A DNA stretch of 64,000 nucleotides from Saururus chinensis. Its lineage: Eukaryota; Streptophyta; Magnoliopsida; Piperales; Saururaceae. The notes under the pieces were generated by a model. That model did no database searches. It saw only the letters and a program-made list of their open reading frames with translations, and had not been told where the DNA came from. The stretch covers positions 36,635,753 through 36,699,752 of the forward strand of contig CP141149.1 of assembly GCA_035235625.1 (NCBI GenBank), given 5' to 3'. Positions 1-11,755 of the stretch are shown in pieces. The translations under genes and the position numbers were made by a program. Positions within the stretch are counted from its first letter, which is position 1, and the number at the start of each line of letters is the position of its first letter.

Positions 1-3000
1 AGCGGAATGAAGAAGGGCATCACTTCCTTTGTATCCAAATGCCTTGTGTGTCAGCAAGTCAAGGCGGAACATCATCATCCGGGTGGTTTTCTACAACCCC
101 TTCCTATTCTGGAGTGGAAGTGGGAGATTGTGGCAATGGATTTTGTTTCTGGATTGCCTAGATTGCCGAGTGGTAATGATGCGGTATGGGTTATCATTGA
201 CCGTCATACGAAGTTCGCTTATTTCCTCACTATCAAAATGACTACTCCTTTGGATTCTTCCCTATATATGAAGGAAGTCATAAGGTTACATGGAATCCCG
301 GCGTCCATTGTTTCTGACCATGACCCTCATTTCATTTCCAGATTTTGGCAGAGCTTTTAGAGCGCTTTGGGCACATCTATACATCTCAACTTAGCTTATC
401 ATCCTTAGACTGATGGGCAGTCTGAGAGGACCATATAGGCGCTTGAAGATATGCTTCGGGTGTGTATCCTCGAGTGGAAGGGAAGTTGGAGCAGCATTTT
501 CCGCTAATTGAGTTTGCCTATAATAATAGCTACCAAGCGAGCATCAAAATGACACAATTCGAGACACTGTACAAGCATCCTTGTCGATATCCTTTATGTT
601 GGAATGAGGTTGGAGAGCACTGCAAACAACTTAGAGCTGTCAGAAGAGTTATGCTGACAGACGACGGCGAGAGTTGGAGTTTAGCGTTGGTAATCATGTC
701 TTTCTTAAGATCTCTCCTTCCCATGGTGTGGTTCATTTTGGCCAACAGGGCAAGTTGTCTCCCAGGCTTATTGGACCATTTGAGGTCTTAGAGCGAGTTG
801 GAGCTATGGCCTACCATGTAGCCTTGCCACCTCGGCTTGCTAATACCCATAATGTGTTTCATGTATCGCTTCTTCAGAAGTATGAGCCAAACTTGACACA
901 CGTGTTGGATTTTGAGCCGTTGGAGTTACGAGATGACCTTTCCTATGTGGAGACACATGTTCAGATCCTAGACTGGAAGGAGAAGACTCTCTAGCAAAAG
1001 GTGATTCCACTTGTGAAAATCTTATGGCGGAATCATGAGGTTGAAGAGGCTACGTGGGAGAGAGAAGATGAGATCAGAGAGAAGTATCCTAATCTTTTTC
1101 ACACCGACCTTTAGCAAATTTTGGAGGACCAAAATTCCTAAGGGGGGAGGATGTAAGATCCCTAAACTTGAACTAGTTTTAATTCATTATGTTTAATTGC
1201 TTTTATGTGGTTTAAGCCGTTTCTAATCAATTTTAATAATTTTTATAAATAAAGGTGATTGCCAAATGTTTTAAACAAAAATAACTTTATATTTGTGAGT
1301 ATTAAGTGAATCCAAACATTTGGAAATTTTTAGAAATTTTTAGATTTTTTACAAAATTCTTGAAAATTAGGGTTTGGCGGGACCCCCTATGGGCCCCACT
1401 GTCAAATTTGGGGTTTTTGGTCCAAAACATCCTAGACATTAAAGCAAGTCACTACAAAAAATTTTAGAATTTTTTTGGTCCTCATGAGAGTTTAAATGGC
1501 CAAAATACATATTTTTAGTTTAAGATTCTATTATCACCCCAAGTTTTAATTAGGTATAGCCCATCCCTTCCTATAAAAGGAAAGAGGCTGACTCTTTCCC
1601 ATTTGGTAAAGGGCTGAGCTAGGAGATCTAGAGCCGAATCCCTAATTAGGGCCAAAGATGAAGTGATTAGAGGTAAGATTTCCTTCATTCTTGCTTAATC
1701 CTTAGGGTTTTCTTAAACTCCCTTAATCTTATCTTCCTCTATTAATTCAATCCATTTTCAAACCATTAAATCATTGTTTTCCTCCTCTACCTCAAACCCT
1801 AACCTTCAAAAATTCAATTTTATGCCTCCTAAGATCTAGATCTAGGATTTGTTTTATGATTTACAAGTTTAAATCGGGTTTATGTGTGTTTTAACATAAA
1901 AATCATATTTTTGGAAGGTTTCAAAGGTGATTGAAGAACAAATCCAACTCAAATCAAGTGGAGAGGTAATGGGTTTTCATCTCAGCTATAATATGTATGC
2001 AAATCTCAATTTTTATGTGTTTTGATTGAATGGGTTTGATATTTAGGGCTTTAATAGTTGATTCGTAAAAAGTTAATATTTTGCCTTTATTACTTAGGAT
2101 TTTAATTTGAAATGAGTTGATTTAATATTTTGGAATGTTTAATTTAATTTTTATGGCATATGAGGCTTGGAATGAAGATTTTAAGCTTCATTAATGGAGT
2201 TTCAGTTTTGAATTTCGAAAGGAAGAAGAAGACCTTGATCTGCCTTATTGGCGATCGATCGTGTCTAGTGGCCGATCGATCGGCTACACAACAGATTTGA
2301 CCATTTTTAGTTTTTATGCTTATTTCAGTATTTTTGCTCCCAATTGTTGTTTCTAATATTTATGTGGAGTGTCTTGAGCTAAAATAAGCTACTAGAAGGG
2401 TATGCTATTTATGTTGGGATTACATGCTTAAGTACTATGTAGAATTACATGATTATGGTTAGACATGTTAACATGATTATCTTGAACTTATGATTTATGA
2501 AATTCTCATGTTTGAGCATGGATTCCAGCAAAGTTATTGTATGACAATGATATGATATATCATCTTATAATATGAATGAATTGTGGGTGAATGGTGATAT
2601 CATGTTCTAGTTTCATATGTAGAATAATTATGCTTGTAAGAGTTGAGCATTTGATTTCATATGAATGGAATGATGGTTTATGATAAATTTCACCTATGAT
2701 TTCAGTTGGCAACTATGATTGGATTTTATTAAAGCATGTGTGTATTGCCTTATGAGCTATCGTCAAAGCTTGGCCATGTGGTTAGAGATTGTATGGACAC
2801 ACACATGTGGGGTATTTATTATGAAATCGTGGTTATTTATGATTCGAATATGATGCATGTGGGGTCTGATGGGAGCACTTTCCATGTATTGGAATTCACA
2901 TAGAGATTGCTCATGGATGTATCATGTTTGCATGCATCATGAAGTTGATTTCATGAATGAGACTTTATTGATGTTTAGCCGTGGTTGATTGATTGGGATG

Positions 3001-3893
3001 CAATGATGTGAGATTGTGTGCTGGATTAATCGATTGTGGGCTTAATCAGAACTTGGTTGGTCCGAAAGGACATGATTTCAATTTGAGTTCTTGATTGGAA
3101 CATGGATCCTCCCCAGGTTGAGTTGATGGATTTCGATGCGGTTGAGATTTATTTGATGTAGTCACATCTGGACCCTGAGAATCCAGAGTGGTACGTCATT
3201 GTGCACTGGCTGCCATGTGTTTTAGGTTTCCCCTAAGGAAATTGGACTCTCCATGCCGCTGAGATGTCCAGGGTGAACACACTACTCTCAGTCTTCGTAT
3301 GGAGATCGGACATCCTTGGTCAGGATTGTCCAGGGCAAGCAAACCTGCTCTAGGTTTCTGAATGGAAATCGGACTTTCCTTGTGGATCATCTAGGGCGAG
3401 CAGTGGGGCTAAGTACCGCAAACACCCTAGGTTTCCATTTGGAAATTGGACGATATCCAGAGTGGGTGATTGATGAGCATGAAATATATATCTATTTTAT
3501 ATGCCTTTTTACCTTATTTGCTAATATAGATTAGGTTAATTAAGAGTTAGTTATAGTTTATTTAGATTAAGATAGAAATTAGTATTTTAGTTTAATTATT
3601 AATAATTTTATAGTTATTAGTAGTTTTGATATGTATTTGAACAAAGTTGGGATTTTAATTATATTGTACATGTCTAAAGGATGATATTTTATATTTTGTA
3701 GGTAAAGTGCACTTATCGAGGTACTTGGACGATGTTTGAAATAATTCAAAATAGTCTTGACATGTTTTAAAGTGATTTGGAGAACTTTTCGGAGTTATAA
3801 ACAAGTTGAAAATTAATATGGACACGAAGAAAAGCTTAATGAACAGAAATTGGACTGTCCAGAAAAACTATCCAGATTGTAGAAACACTGTAG

Positions 3894-3990
3894 CCGTTCG
3901 AACGGGGTCACTTACCGTTTGATCGGGATAACGTGATTTTGAAGAAAATACAGTTCAAGCATTCGAATGGGCATGCAGGGCGTTCGAACG
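3894..3990. repeat. Self-complementary motifs in the family E LTR
   Basis: Perfect palindromes CCGTTCGAACGG (3894-3905), CATTCGAATG (3960-3969) and CGTTCGAACG (3981-3990) lie in the LTR, with a decayed member near 3914-3926. They are 80-180 bp upstream of the TATA box at 4068, so in this family they are promoter-proximal. Confidence 0.8.
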
Positions 3991-4067
3991 GCATAACGTG
4001 AAGTTTCCTAGTTTTAGCCAATTTTCAATCCTTTTCATATTGGACTTCTTCCTACGGATCTTATGCC

Positions 4068-4075
4068 TATAAAAA
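4068..4075 (+). promoter_or_regulatory. TATA box of the family E solo LTR
   Basis: TATAAAAA lies about 600 bp into the LTR, in a position typical of a U3/R boundary. Assigned from sequence only. Confidence 0.55.
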
Positions 4076-5099
4076 GACATATTTGGCTTGAAACCAGAGG
4101 ATTCCAGTAGATTTTATGAAGAAAAAAAGGAAGAAGAAGATAGAAAGAACTCAAAGCTTTTAATGGAGATTCAAGTGTTTTCTTCTACAATTGAAGGTTA
4201 AACTTTTCTTTTACTTAGGAGTTGATGAAGCTATAGATAAGTTTTAGTTTCTTTTTAATTTAGATCTTAGTTATGAATGATGACAATTATATGATATGAA
4301 TTTCCTTTTTAATGGAAGAGCTTTTCATGTTTATTCAAATCTATGTTAATTTATTGTCTTGTAGATGATAGATTGATGTGGTTTTGATATTTTCATCAAT
4401 TCTAATTTCTGTGATTTAGATGAGATGGTCATACAATAGTTTTAATGTTCAGATAATTAATGACTTGGATGAGTTATTCTAAGATTAGATGGGTCATGCA
4501 TATAGCTAGTTTAGTGTAGATGATTCATACTATTGTCGAAGATAGTTCATGCCATGGAATTTAATTAATGATTCTTTCTAAAATAATTCTAGCTTGTAGC
4601 TGAGAATACTTGTTCATATTCACACTAGATTTAGATTAGGAGTTAAGGAATTGTTATGGTTCTATAGTGGATTCAATTTCCTAAGTAATTTCCATCATAT
4701 TAATCTCTTATTTTTAAACTAGTTGATTTCTTTCCTTTACTTAATTAAAGTTTAAGTTTGTTTTAGTTTTCAATCAACAAATTCCTCTTTAGATTTAGTA
4801 AATAATTCATCCGTCCCTGAGGTTAGACAACCCTTAAATACTTATCCTAGTACAATTACCTTGTACACTTGCAAAGGGTTTAATTATAAACGATCAGTGA
4901 TATGATTGTAATCCTCTCCATGATGGAGACATTCACCGTTTGTTGATAATGCATGTGTGTGAGATAAAATTTTGCCCAGATTATATAGGTTGTGTAGGGA
5001 TATTTGCGATTATGTGACACATGTGGATACGATTTATTATGCATAATCTTGATTTAGTGTGGTTTAGACACTTGTCGTGCAGGGTGAATGAGCTATAGA

Positions 5100-5345
5100 A
5101 AAGATGTGATATGAATGCATGATCTGAAATCGTGTGATTAAGATACTATTATGCAGGTTTATGAGATATGAATACATGACCTGAATTATGTGATGGAGAC
5201 ACTATTATGCCAGTTTATGAGATATGAATACATGATCTGAATTGTGTGATGGAGACACTATTATGTAGGTTTACGAGATATGAATGCACGATCTAAATGG
5301 TGTGAATGAGACACTATTATGCAAGTTTATGTTATATGGTCGCAT
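5100..5345. repeat. Tandem repeat of about 58 bp in the A0 LTR
   Basis: Four to five imperfect units carry TATTATGC...TTTATGAGATATGAATAC...CATGATCTGAA and TGTGATGGAGACAC. The array sits in the same relative part of the LTR as the ATGCAT-rich arrays in the other family A copies. Confidence 0.75.
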
Positions 5346-6148
5346 GATCAGAAAGTGTGTGAAAGACACTTCTCATGCGGTTTATGTGTGATACTATGTT
5401 TGATTTGATTATATGTGAACTATTACCTATGCAGGATGGATGTTAGGTTATAACTTAATCATTTATGCCTTGACTTTGATAGGTGTGTCATATGCATGCT
5501 AGCTCTTATGTTTGTGGATAATTAGCGATTTAGCAAAGGAATGATCAGAAAAGGGCATACCATGTCAATTATGAATCTGAATTGCTATATTGCCATGTCG
5601 TGATGGTTTTTTTATTATTGTCGTTGTATTCAAACCTTACTGAGTTTTACTCACCCCACTTTCTATGTTGTTGTTTTGGGACTGCATGGTGCGACATGCA
5701 GTTGGGCAGGACCCTCTATATAAGGAACAGTTGGGGAGAGCATGGGATTAGGCGTAGATGCCTCTAGACTTTGTTACATTTATTTTTTCTGATTTACTTT
5801 GTTATGATAATAGAATATCATGTATGGTGGTTCTTGTTTCGGACTCATGTTTATCTTATGTTTTTATATCTGTTTGAGACTTTATGATTTGAGCCATGTG
5901 TATTGGCTCAGGATTCTAAGTATGTGGATATAAAACTTGTGGTTTAGTTCAGAGTTAAAGCCCTCTTTTGTTCTACTTATTACTCTTGCTCAAAGGACGT
6001 GAGGTGCGTAACTCCGCTAGTTAAACCGCCCGTATGAGGGGGCTAAGTCTTCTGCTATTCGTTAGTCTCTTTCAATTCTGTCGCCCTGTGCGCTTGACTG
6101 GCCCTTGGACTGGGTTTGGCTCGGGTCGAGCAGTGTCGGGGTGTGACA

Positions 6149-7125
6149 CGAGGCCATGTCCGGTTAGATCACTGCCAAGTAGCAGATCCGACGGGCCTAG
6201 CCCTGCCTCCGTCCCGTGGCCACCGGCTGGTGTTGAGGCCAAAACGCTATAACCCCTTCTACACACGACTAGACGATTTTCACTTCTGGTAGCTGGGCAA
6301 AGGACCGGCCTTGACCGGATCGCTGGCACCCAACGATTTTGGGAACACCAACCCCATTGCCTTACAACAGCTACGATCCACAATTCATGCTCCCCTTATC
6401 TATGTGATTTCACATAAAGCAAAGAGGCGGCAACCACTAATAATAGCCAAATCACCTACAAAGTGCGATGCACCCACCTATGGCATACCAGTTGGCTGTC
6501 AATTAGCAACGAGTGTACCGACCGGCTATCCGTTGGCCACCGACAGATCTAAACAAGTTGAAATAAGTAAACATAACTCTACTAATTACCCTTTAACACT
6601 TAGAAAATCATCGTTGATGAGCAATCCTACCTCATGTGCTGAGATTTTGCCAATCCACTACTGTTAGAGCTTCGTCGCCAATCATGCTCGCCAAAAATCC
6701 TTCAAGACCCTTCTTGTCTGATGGCTCCATCTCGCCTCTCCCTAAGGGGTTAAAAACTAAGATCACCTTCCACAAGCCCTAATTAGCATTTTTAAAAGCA
6801 TGAGATTAAGAACCCTAATCCTTCTAGAAGTTGGGCCAAACCTCCCACTTAGGCAACCTAATTGGGCCTCTAAGAATTAATTTCTGTCACTTTAATTAAT
6901 TGGGCCCGTATAGTGACTTAAACGAACAATTTACGCATCTAATTTGGGTAAATGGGCCCTGCACACTATGTTCAACTTCGAACGGACACAACTTCTTCAT
7001 CTAAACTCTGATTTGTACATTCCTGGTGGCATTTTGAAGCTCTTTCAACTGAGAAGCTCAAGAGGTTAAAATACTATTTTCTACACATTTAATTTTTGAA
7101 ACCTAGAAAAATTTGGGATATTACA
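6149..7125 (-). mobile_element. Family B LTR remnant (copy B0)
   Basis: The sequence matches the start (U3) of family B LTRs read on the minus strand. The shared block (AATTGGGCCCGTATAGTGAC, GGGCCCTGCACACTATGTTCAACTTC and TGGTGGCATTTTGAAGCTC) is also found near 46430-46590. It ends GGGATATTACA at 7125, the expected LTR border. Its left side is cut by the A0 element, which probably inserted into it. No coding region is visible. Confidence 0.7.
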
Positions 7126-9050
7126 TAAATAGTATGGAACTTTCAAATTATGAAGATTTTATCCTATTTTGATCGATAAAAGTGTTAAGAGAACTAGTAT
7201 GGTATCTATTTATTTTCTTCCAAACCATCGGCATGGTCATTGACACGTCAATGTTCGTGCCTGTGAAGGGAGCAAAAGAGCAATGCCTACACTTGCATGC
7301 AGAGTCGTGTTAGTGTTCAATGGTCATCAATAGTGAGATTGAGACATCGGTGTGGAGTTGATGTGACAAATTTGATTTTTGTGAAATCTCTTGTGTGTTT
7401 AATTAATTACAAATATGTTATGAGATTATTTGGTGTTCTTGTGTTGAGTCTGATAGTGTCCATTTTGACATGTCAATGAAATCATTTTGTTAATGATTTT
7501 TCTACTGAGCATCAAACTCTGGAAAGTAGCAACAGTGATAAATTTTAAATATGAATATTTTGACTTTTTAGAGAAGAATCTCTATCGGTAAGCATCAACA
7601 CGATAATGCCCGCATCAGTGAATTTATGGGCCACCATCGGTAAGGGTTTGATGCTTCGATGAAGTGCCAATTCTATTATCAGTGGACCATCAACGCATTG
7701 GTATTCTGGGTGTGTCTTACCTATGGGTTTAAAACTACACGACAAAGCAATTTCATGCAGTTTTTGAAACGTCTATCTACAAAAATTCAGTTATTTCTCT
7801 CTAATATAAATAAATTTGACATCCCTTGAATCAAATCTTTTGGAATATCTGACTTTGAGTTGAAGAAGAAGGATTAGGACACACCAAAGTCTGGAGCAAG
7901 AGGGGAAGTGACTAGATTATGGAGACCTTTGTGTTCGGTGGAGGAAAAAAGTTGGATTGCTTACCTTGAGACCATTATTGGGTTTGAAGTTAATATTTGA
8001 CATGATTTATAGATGTTAATTGGCATAAAAATATGTTGAGAATAATTTCTAAATTTTTGTCATGATTATACTATGAGATTATGTTTTTCCATGTTGAATG
8101 ATCATTTAATAGTAAGAATCATTATTTGTTATTATGAGAATGTTTTGTGTGGGAATGATTTTGTTATGGTATGATTTAGAGTAATTTTGGGAATTAGAAA
8201 CAATTTCTTCCCCGATCACTGGCACGACCATTAATACAATGATGATAGAGAGAAATAACAATACTAGCACTAACATGCATCGGTGCGTTGGTGTTTATGA
8301 TAAAACTAAACTTTTACTTTAAGACGAGAGAACTTAGATAATATGTTATACATAGTAAAGACAATACTGATAGAAAGTAACTAGAGTACAATGAAAGAAT
8401 TCCTTCAAGTATGAAATTTATCATGAAGTTTACAAATGCTAATGAACCTGTGCAAAATAGGAATGTTCCTCCTTATGTTGTTCATACTCTAAAATTAACA
8501 TCCAAGGCAGGAGTAAGGCTAGAATGCAAAAAACTTGCAAGCCTATTCAGCCCATCCCTAATTTAAAAATATACATTTACCTTTTTGTATAATCCTACGT
8601 AAGACGAAAAGGAAGAAAAAAAAAGAGGAAGTTGTATATGTGAAATTCCAAAACTTATAAGTCATGGTTAGTGGTAAAAGATCCACGCATAGGGCAAATG
8701 CACGTGATCTTGTATATTATGGGGTTAACTAGTGGGATCGCACCCAAAGACCGTGACCTGGCCCCAACCCACTCAGATAAACTTTTGGAACCCTGTATAG
8801 AGCTAAGGCTTAAAAATAAGTTAGTGGGCCATGTCCAAGATCCAGCTTTGTCCTGTCCCACCTAATTTCGGTCTTAATCAATAATAGATCTGCAAGGGCA
8901 GTCCAGCGAAAGCATCTGCCGGAAGGCAGATCCACATAAAAAAGAAGTGGGCCGACTGGGCATAGGAAGAAAAAGAATGGGCCTAGTCTTGGCCGCCCAT
9001 CATAGCTGATTCAGACCACGAGTAGCCCAGGCCCAATAGAAATGGTAGTA
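7126..9050. other. Unassigned AT-rich intergenic DNA
   Basis: No convincing gene is present. A TATA-like site (ATATAAATA, about 7803-7812) followed by a leader-like stretch to about 8000 could be a decayed LTR. Recurrent CATCGGCA/CATCAACGC-type words at 7225-7700 and 8210-8300 hint at old repeats. The short open frames at 8655-8865 on both strands match nothing I recognise. Confidence 0.4.
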
Positions 9051-9824
9051 GTTAGCGCTTGGTGGGCGGGAGGGAGATAGGGCTGTATCTCGGGTAGGGT
9101 GGGTCGGGTGTTGTAGTACCGACCCTACTCGAGATAGAACCCGAGATTGCAGTAGCCGACCCTACCCGAGATATAACCCGAACTACTAAAACCTTACTTG
9201 ACCCGAGATAAAGCCCAAACCCTACCCGAGAACCCAAATTAAAACCCGAAATAAATTAAATTCTTGATAATTTCAATCAAAACAAAAATACTTGTACACT
9301 GAATTTTTAAAGTGAGAATAAACACTACAATATAAAATAATCAAGTATAAATCTTCAACAAAAATAAATATTTACACCGGAAATCTTACTTTGACATCTA
9401 AAAATAAAAAAATTTACTACTAAACCTGGAATAAAACAATCAAATAACTACAACTTGCTTATGCCCAAACTCTTATTATTAAACCTGGAATGAAACAATA
9501 TACATCTTACATATACCCAAACTCTTACTATTAAACCTAAAATGAAACAATCAAATAGCTACATATGCACAAAATTCACTCTGTAATAGCAAAATTTCAC
9601 CTTCAGCTTGCATATACCCATATGCACTCTGTAATTATACATGATTTGATATAAGATGTAAATTAAAAGTGAAAATACCTGAATGTCTTCATCTTGTGGG
9701 GCCATATTCCTTCAAATTAGTTGTCCCCGACTCACAATACTAAATCTTCACTACAAATAGTGCATAAAATTGGATTAGAAGAAAACATCATATAAGATAT
9801 TTCAAAAAACTATTTCAAATCAGT

Positions 9825-10470
9825 TTGCAATGCAACGACAAAAAGGGCAATGCAAAACTTGTCAATGATATTACAAAAAACTATTTCATTGAATTAGAAT
9901 CCAAACATTTTATTACATTGAATCAGAATTTAAAAATAAAAAATCATATAATACATATACTATGCAATTATGCAAATCAGACATCCAATACAAAAAAGGA
10001 ATCATATAAGCCTCAATGCAGGAAAAAACCACAAGCAGTAATTAAACCTCAAAGGTATAATTAAATATTACATACACTAAACACAAGGAGTAATTAAATA
10101 ATAATTAACCATTACTAAATATAGTATAGATAGTAATATAAAAATTACAACAGTAATTAAATTTAGACAATGCAACAACAACAAAAGGGCAAGACAAAAC
10201 TAGTTTACGATATTACAAAATCTATTTCATTGAATGAGAATCCAAATATTTTATTACATTGAATCAAAATCAAGACAAAAGAAAAAAAATGATTAATTAA
10301 AAACTCACATACTATGTAATGATGCAAAATAGACATATGAGTACAGAAAGCAAAACAATGATATTAGTTTCAATTTAGGAAAAAAAATCAAACACAAAAT
10401 TAAACGAGAACATAAAGCAGAAAAATGAAATTAGCCTCAATGTAAGAAAAAAAATCAAACACAAAATTAA
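9825..10470. repeat. Direct duplication of about 340 bp in AT-rich DNA
   Basis: The block near 9830-10030 (CAATGCAAAACTTGTCAATG, ATTTTATTACATTGAATC, CTCAATGCAGGAAAAAACC) recurs near 10165-10390. A third partial copy of its tail is at about 10410-10470. The copies are diverged, so the duplication is old. It lies inside the hAT-like element. Confidence 0.65.
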
Positions 10471-10559
10471 AAAAGTAAACTTCTTTGCAGCATACCATAT
10501 GAGTTAGACTGTACACACCTTCACTTCTCCAACCTCCACATACCACAGAGACAAAGGTT

Positions 10560-11150
10560 GGTTGTCCACTTCGGGTTGGCAGATCAAGGTGAACGAGGGG
10601 TATGGTCCATGTGGATGGTGAGGATGGGGAGGATTTTTTTGGGTAGGCTGTAGATAGGGAGGACAAAGGGGGAAGTCGGCCAGCGAAGGGGAGGCTAGAA
10701 GGCCGTAGACTTGGAGGAAGAAGGGAGAGGCCGACAAGCAACTGACGAGGGGGGATGAAGGGGGTGAGGACGGGGAGGATTTTTTTGGGTAGGGCGTAGA
10801 CAGGGATGACACAAAGGGGGGGTCGGCCGATGAAGGGGAGGCTGACAAGCCGCAGACTTGGAGGAAGAAGGGGGAGGCCGGTTAGCAATAAGGAGGCTGG
10901 CAGGCCGTAGATAGGAAGGATAAAGGGGGAGGCTAGCCGGCGACAGGGAGTCTGGCAGGCCGCAGACGTGGAGGAAGAAGGGGGAGGTTGGAATGTCACA
11001 GACAAGGAGGATGAAGGGGGGACGCTGACAAGTTGCAGAAGAGGAGGATGAATGGGGGAATGCCGACAAGTTGCAGATGAGGGAGATGAATGGGCGATTG
11101 GGGGAGGCCGGCAAGGCAACAATGAAGGGAGGAGGACGAATGAGAATGTT
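10560..11150. repeat. GA-rich minisatellite
   Basis: Imperfect units containing CCGCAGACTTGGAGGAAGAAG and GGGGGAGGCCGGC repeat roughly every 50-60 bp. They produce long but low-complexity Pro/Ser/Leu-rich open frames on the minus strand (longest 10400-11122), which I treat as by-products of the repeat. Confidence 0.75.
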
Positions 11151-11330
11151 GCCGTAAGGGAAAAAGGGTATTAGGGTTTAGGTTTGCTGTCGGGTCGGGT
11201 TTTAGATTTTTTTATTAAACCCAACCTGACTCAAAATTATTACGGTTTTTTTTATACCCTGCCCTACCCGAGTAAGTACCCGTTTCAGGTCGGGTCTACT
11301 AGGTTCGGGTTGGGTTTTTTTGTGCAGCGC

Positions 11331-11755
11331 CGGAGGCAGAAGGTGCCTACCGACATGGGGGTTAAGCACGATATTTTGGAGAAAGGTGAGACCCATTTCG
11401 GGGACATAAATTGATCTTAGGCCTTGCACTTGTAGTACTGATTTTCATCGGCAGGAGTGCTGCACACTGTAACGCAGCAACACTGCTGCAAGCTACTCTC
11501 TCTCTCTTTACCTCATACATTCCCAAAGGACAGGCGGACAGAGTCGGAGGCGCTTACCTTCTCACCGGTGGGGGCTGGCAGTGGCTGGCCTGGAGCAGAG
11601 CACCACCGGCCTGCTTGGCCCGCCTCCCATTGCATAGGTTCGTCGCTTGTTCCCTGTTGTGGTGACTCAGCTCCGGCAGTGGTTCAACCTTCGAAGCAAA
11701 GAAATAATCTTTTCTGATTGGGGGCAGCCGCGGGCGCGCGCGCAGCGCAGTGCCG
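11331..11755 (+). promoter_or_regulatory. Upstream region and probable 5' UTR of the SHOU4-like gene
   Basis: This GC-rich stretch between the hAT-like element and the start codon has a CT-rich tract (CTCTCTCTCTTT, 11498-11509), common near plant transcription starts. I saw no clear TATA box. Because the element ends only about 430 bp before the ATG, part of the promoter may come from the transposon. Confidence 0.4.

Larger units (their letters stand above)
3471..4896 (+). mobile_element. Solo LTR (family E, probably Tat/Athila-type) inside the A0 LTR
   Basis: This 1426-bp unit starts TGATGAGC and ends ACGATCA. It is flanked by the 5-bp direct duplication GTGAT (3466-3470 and 4897-4901). No internal region or second LTR is present, so it is a solo LTR left by LTR-LTR recombination. 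A TATA box (TATAAAAA) is at 4068-4075. The end, with CCTTGTACACTTGC near 4858-4872, resembles LTR ends I associate with Tat/Athila-type elements; that family assignment is a guess. It must be younger than the host LTR it interrupts. Confidence 0.9.
1..6148 (+). mobile_element. 3' part of a Tekay-like Ty3/gypsy chromovirus (family A, copy A0)
   Basis: The window opens inside the pol region of a Ty3/gypsy element. The end of the integrase zinc-binding domain (CLVCQQVK) and the integrase core lie in about 7-360. The integrase C-terminal part (about 674-994, including PRLIGPFEVLERVG) and a chromodomain-like tail follow, to about 1115. A purine-rich polypurine tract precedes the 3' LTR at 1152-6148, which starts TGTAAGATCC and ends GTGTGACA. 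The LTR is about 3.57 kb once the inserted solo LTR (3471-4896 plus its duplication) is removed. The chromodomain and very long LTR fit the Tekay/Del lineage. The coding part is broken in several places and is a fossil. The 5' LTR is outside the window, so the target duplication cannot be checked. It lies against family B sequence on its right, so it probably inserted into an older B copy. Confidence 0.85.
1152..6148 (+). repeat. 3' LTR of copy A0 (family A)
   Basis: The LTR starts with TG directly after the polypurine tract and ends in TGTGACA. A TATA box (TATAAAAG, 1572-1579) puts the promoter about 420 bp into the LTR. The remaining roughly 3 kb would be transcribed R/U5. The block around 1365-1405 (GGCGGGACC...GGGCCCCAC) is shared with the family A LTRs at 32540-32575 and 35995-36020. 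A pair of self-complementary motifs lies at 2252-2283. A tandem repeat of about 58 bp lies at about 5100-5345. Confidence 0.8.
9060..11330. mobile_element. Probable non-autonomous hAT-like element with CGGGT-rich ends
   Basis: The left end (about 9060-9240) and right end (about 11170-11330) carry many CGGGT/ACCCG words in opposite orientation, for example GGGTGGGTCGGG on the left and CGGGTCGGGTTTTAG, CTACCCGAG and GGTTCGGGTTGGG on the right. Such subterminal CGGGT clusters are common in plant hAT-type elements. The interior holds AT-rich duplicated segments and a GA-rich minisatellite, with no recognisable transposase. Exact borders and an 8-bp target duplication could not be fixed. Confidence 0.5.

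Noticed and set aside
8655-8865. Frames open on both strands near 8655-8865
   Set aside because: They are short, without homology I recognise, and in a repeat-rich spacer.
10400-11122. Long minus-strand open frame (240 codons) and overlapping frames
   Set aside because: It is a translation of a GA-rich minisatellite. Overlapping frames are open for the same reason, and the product is low-complexity Pro/Ser/Leu.
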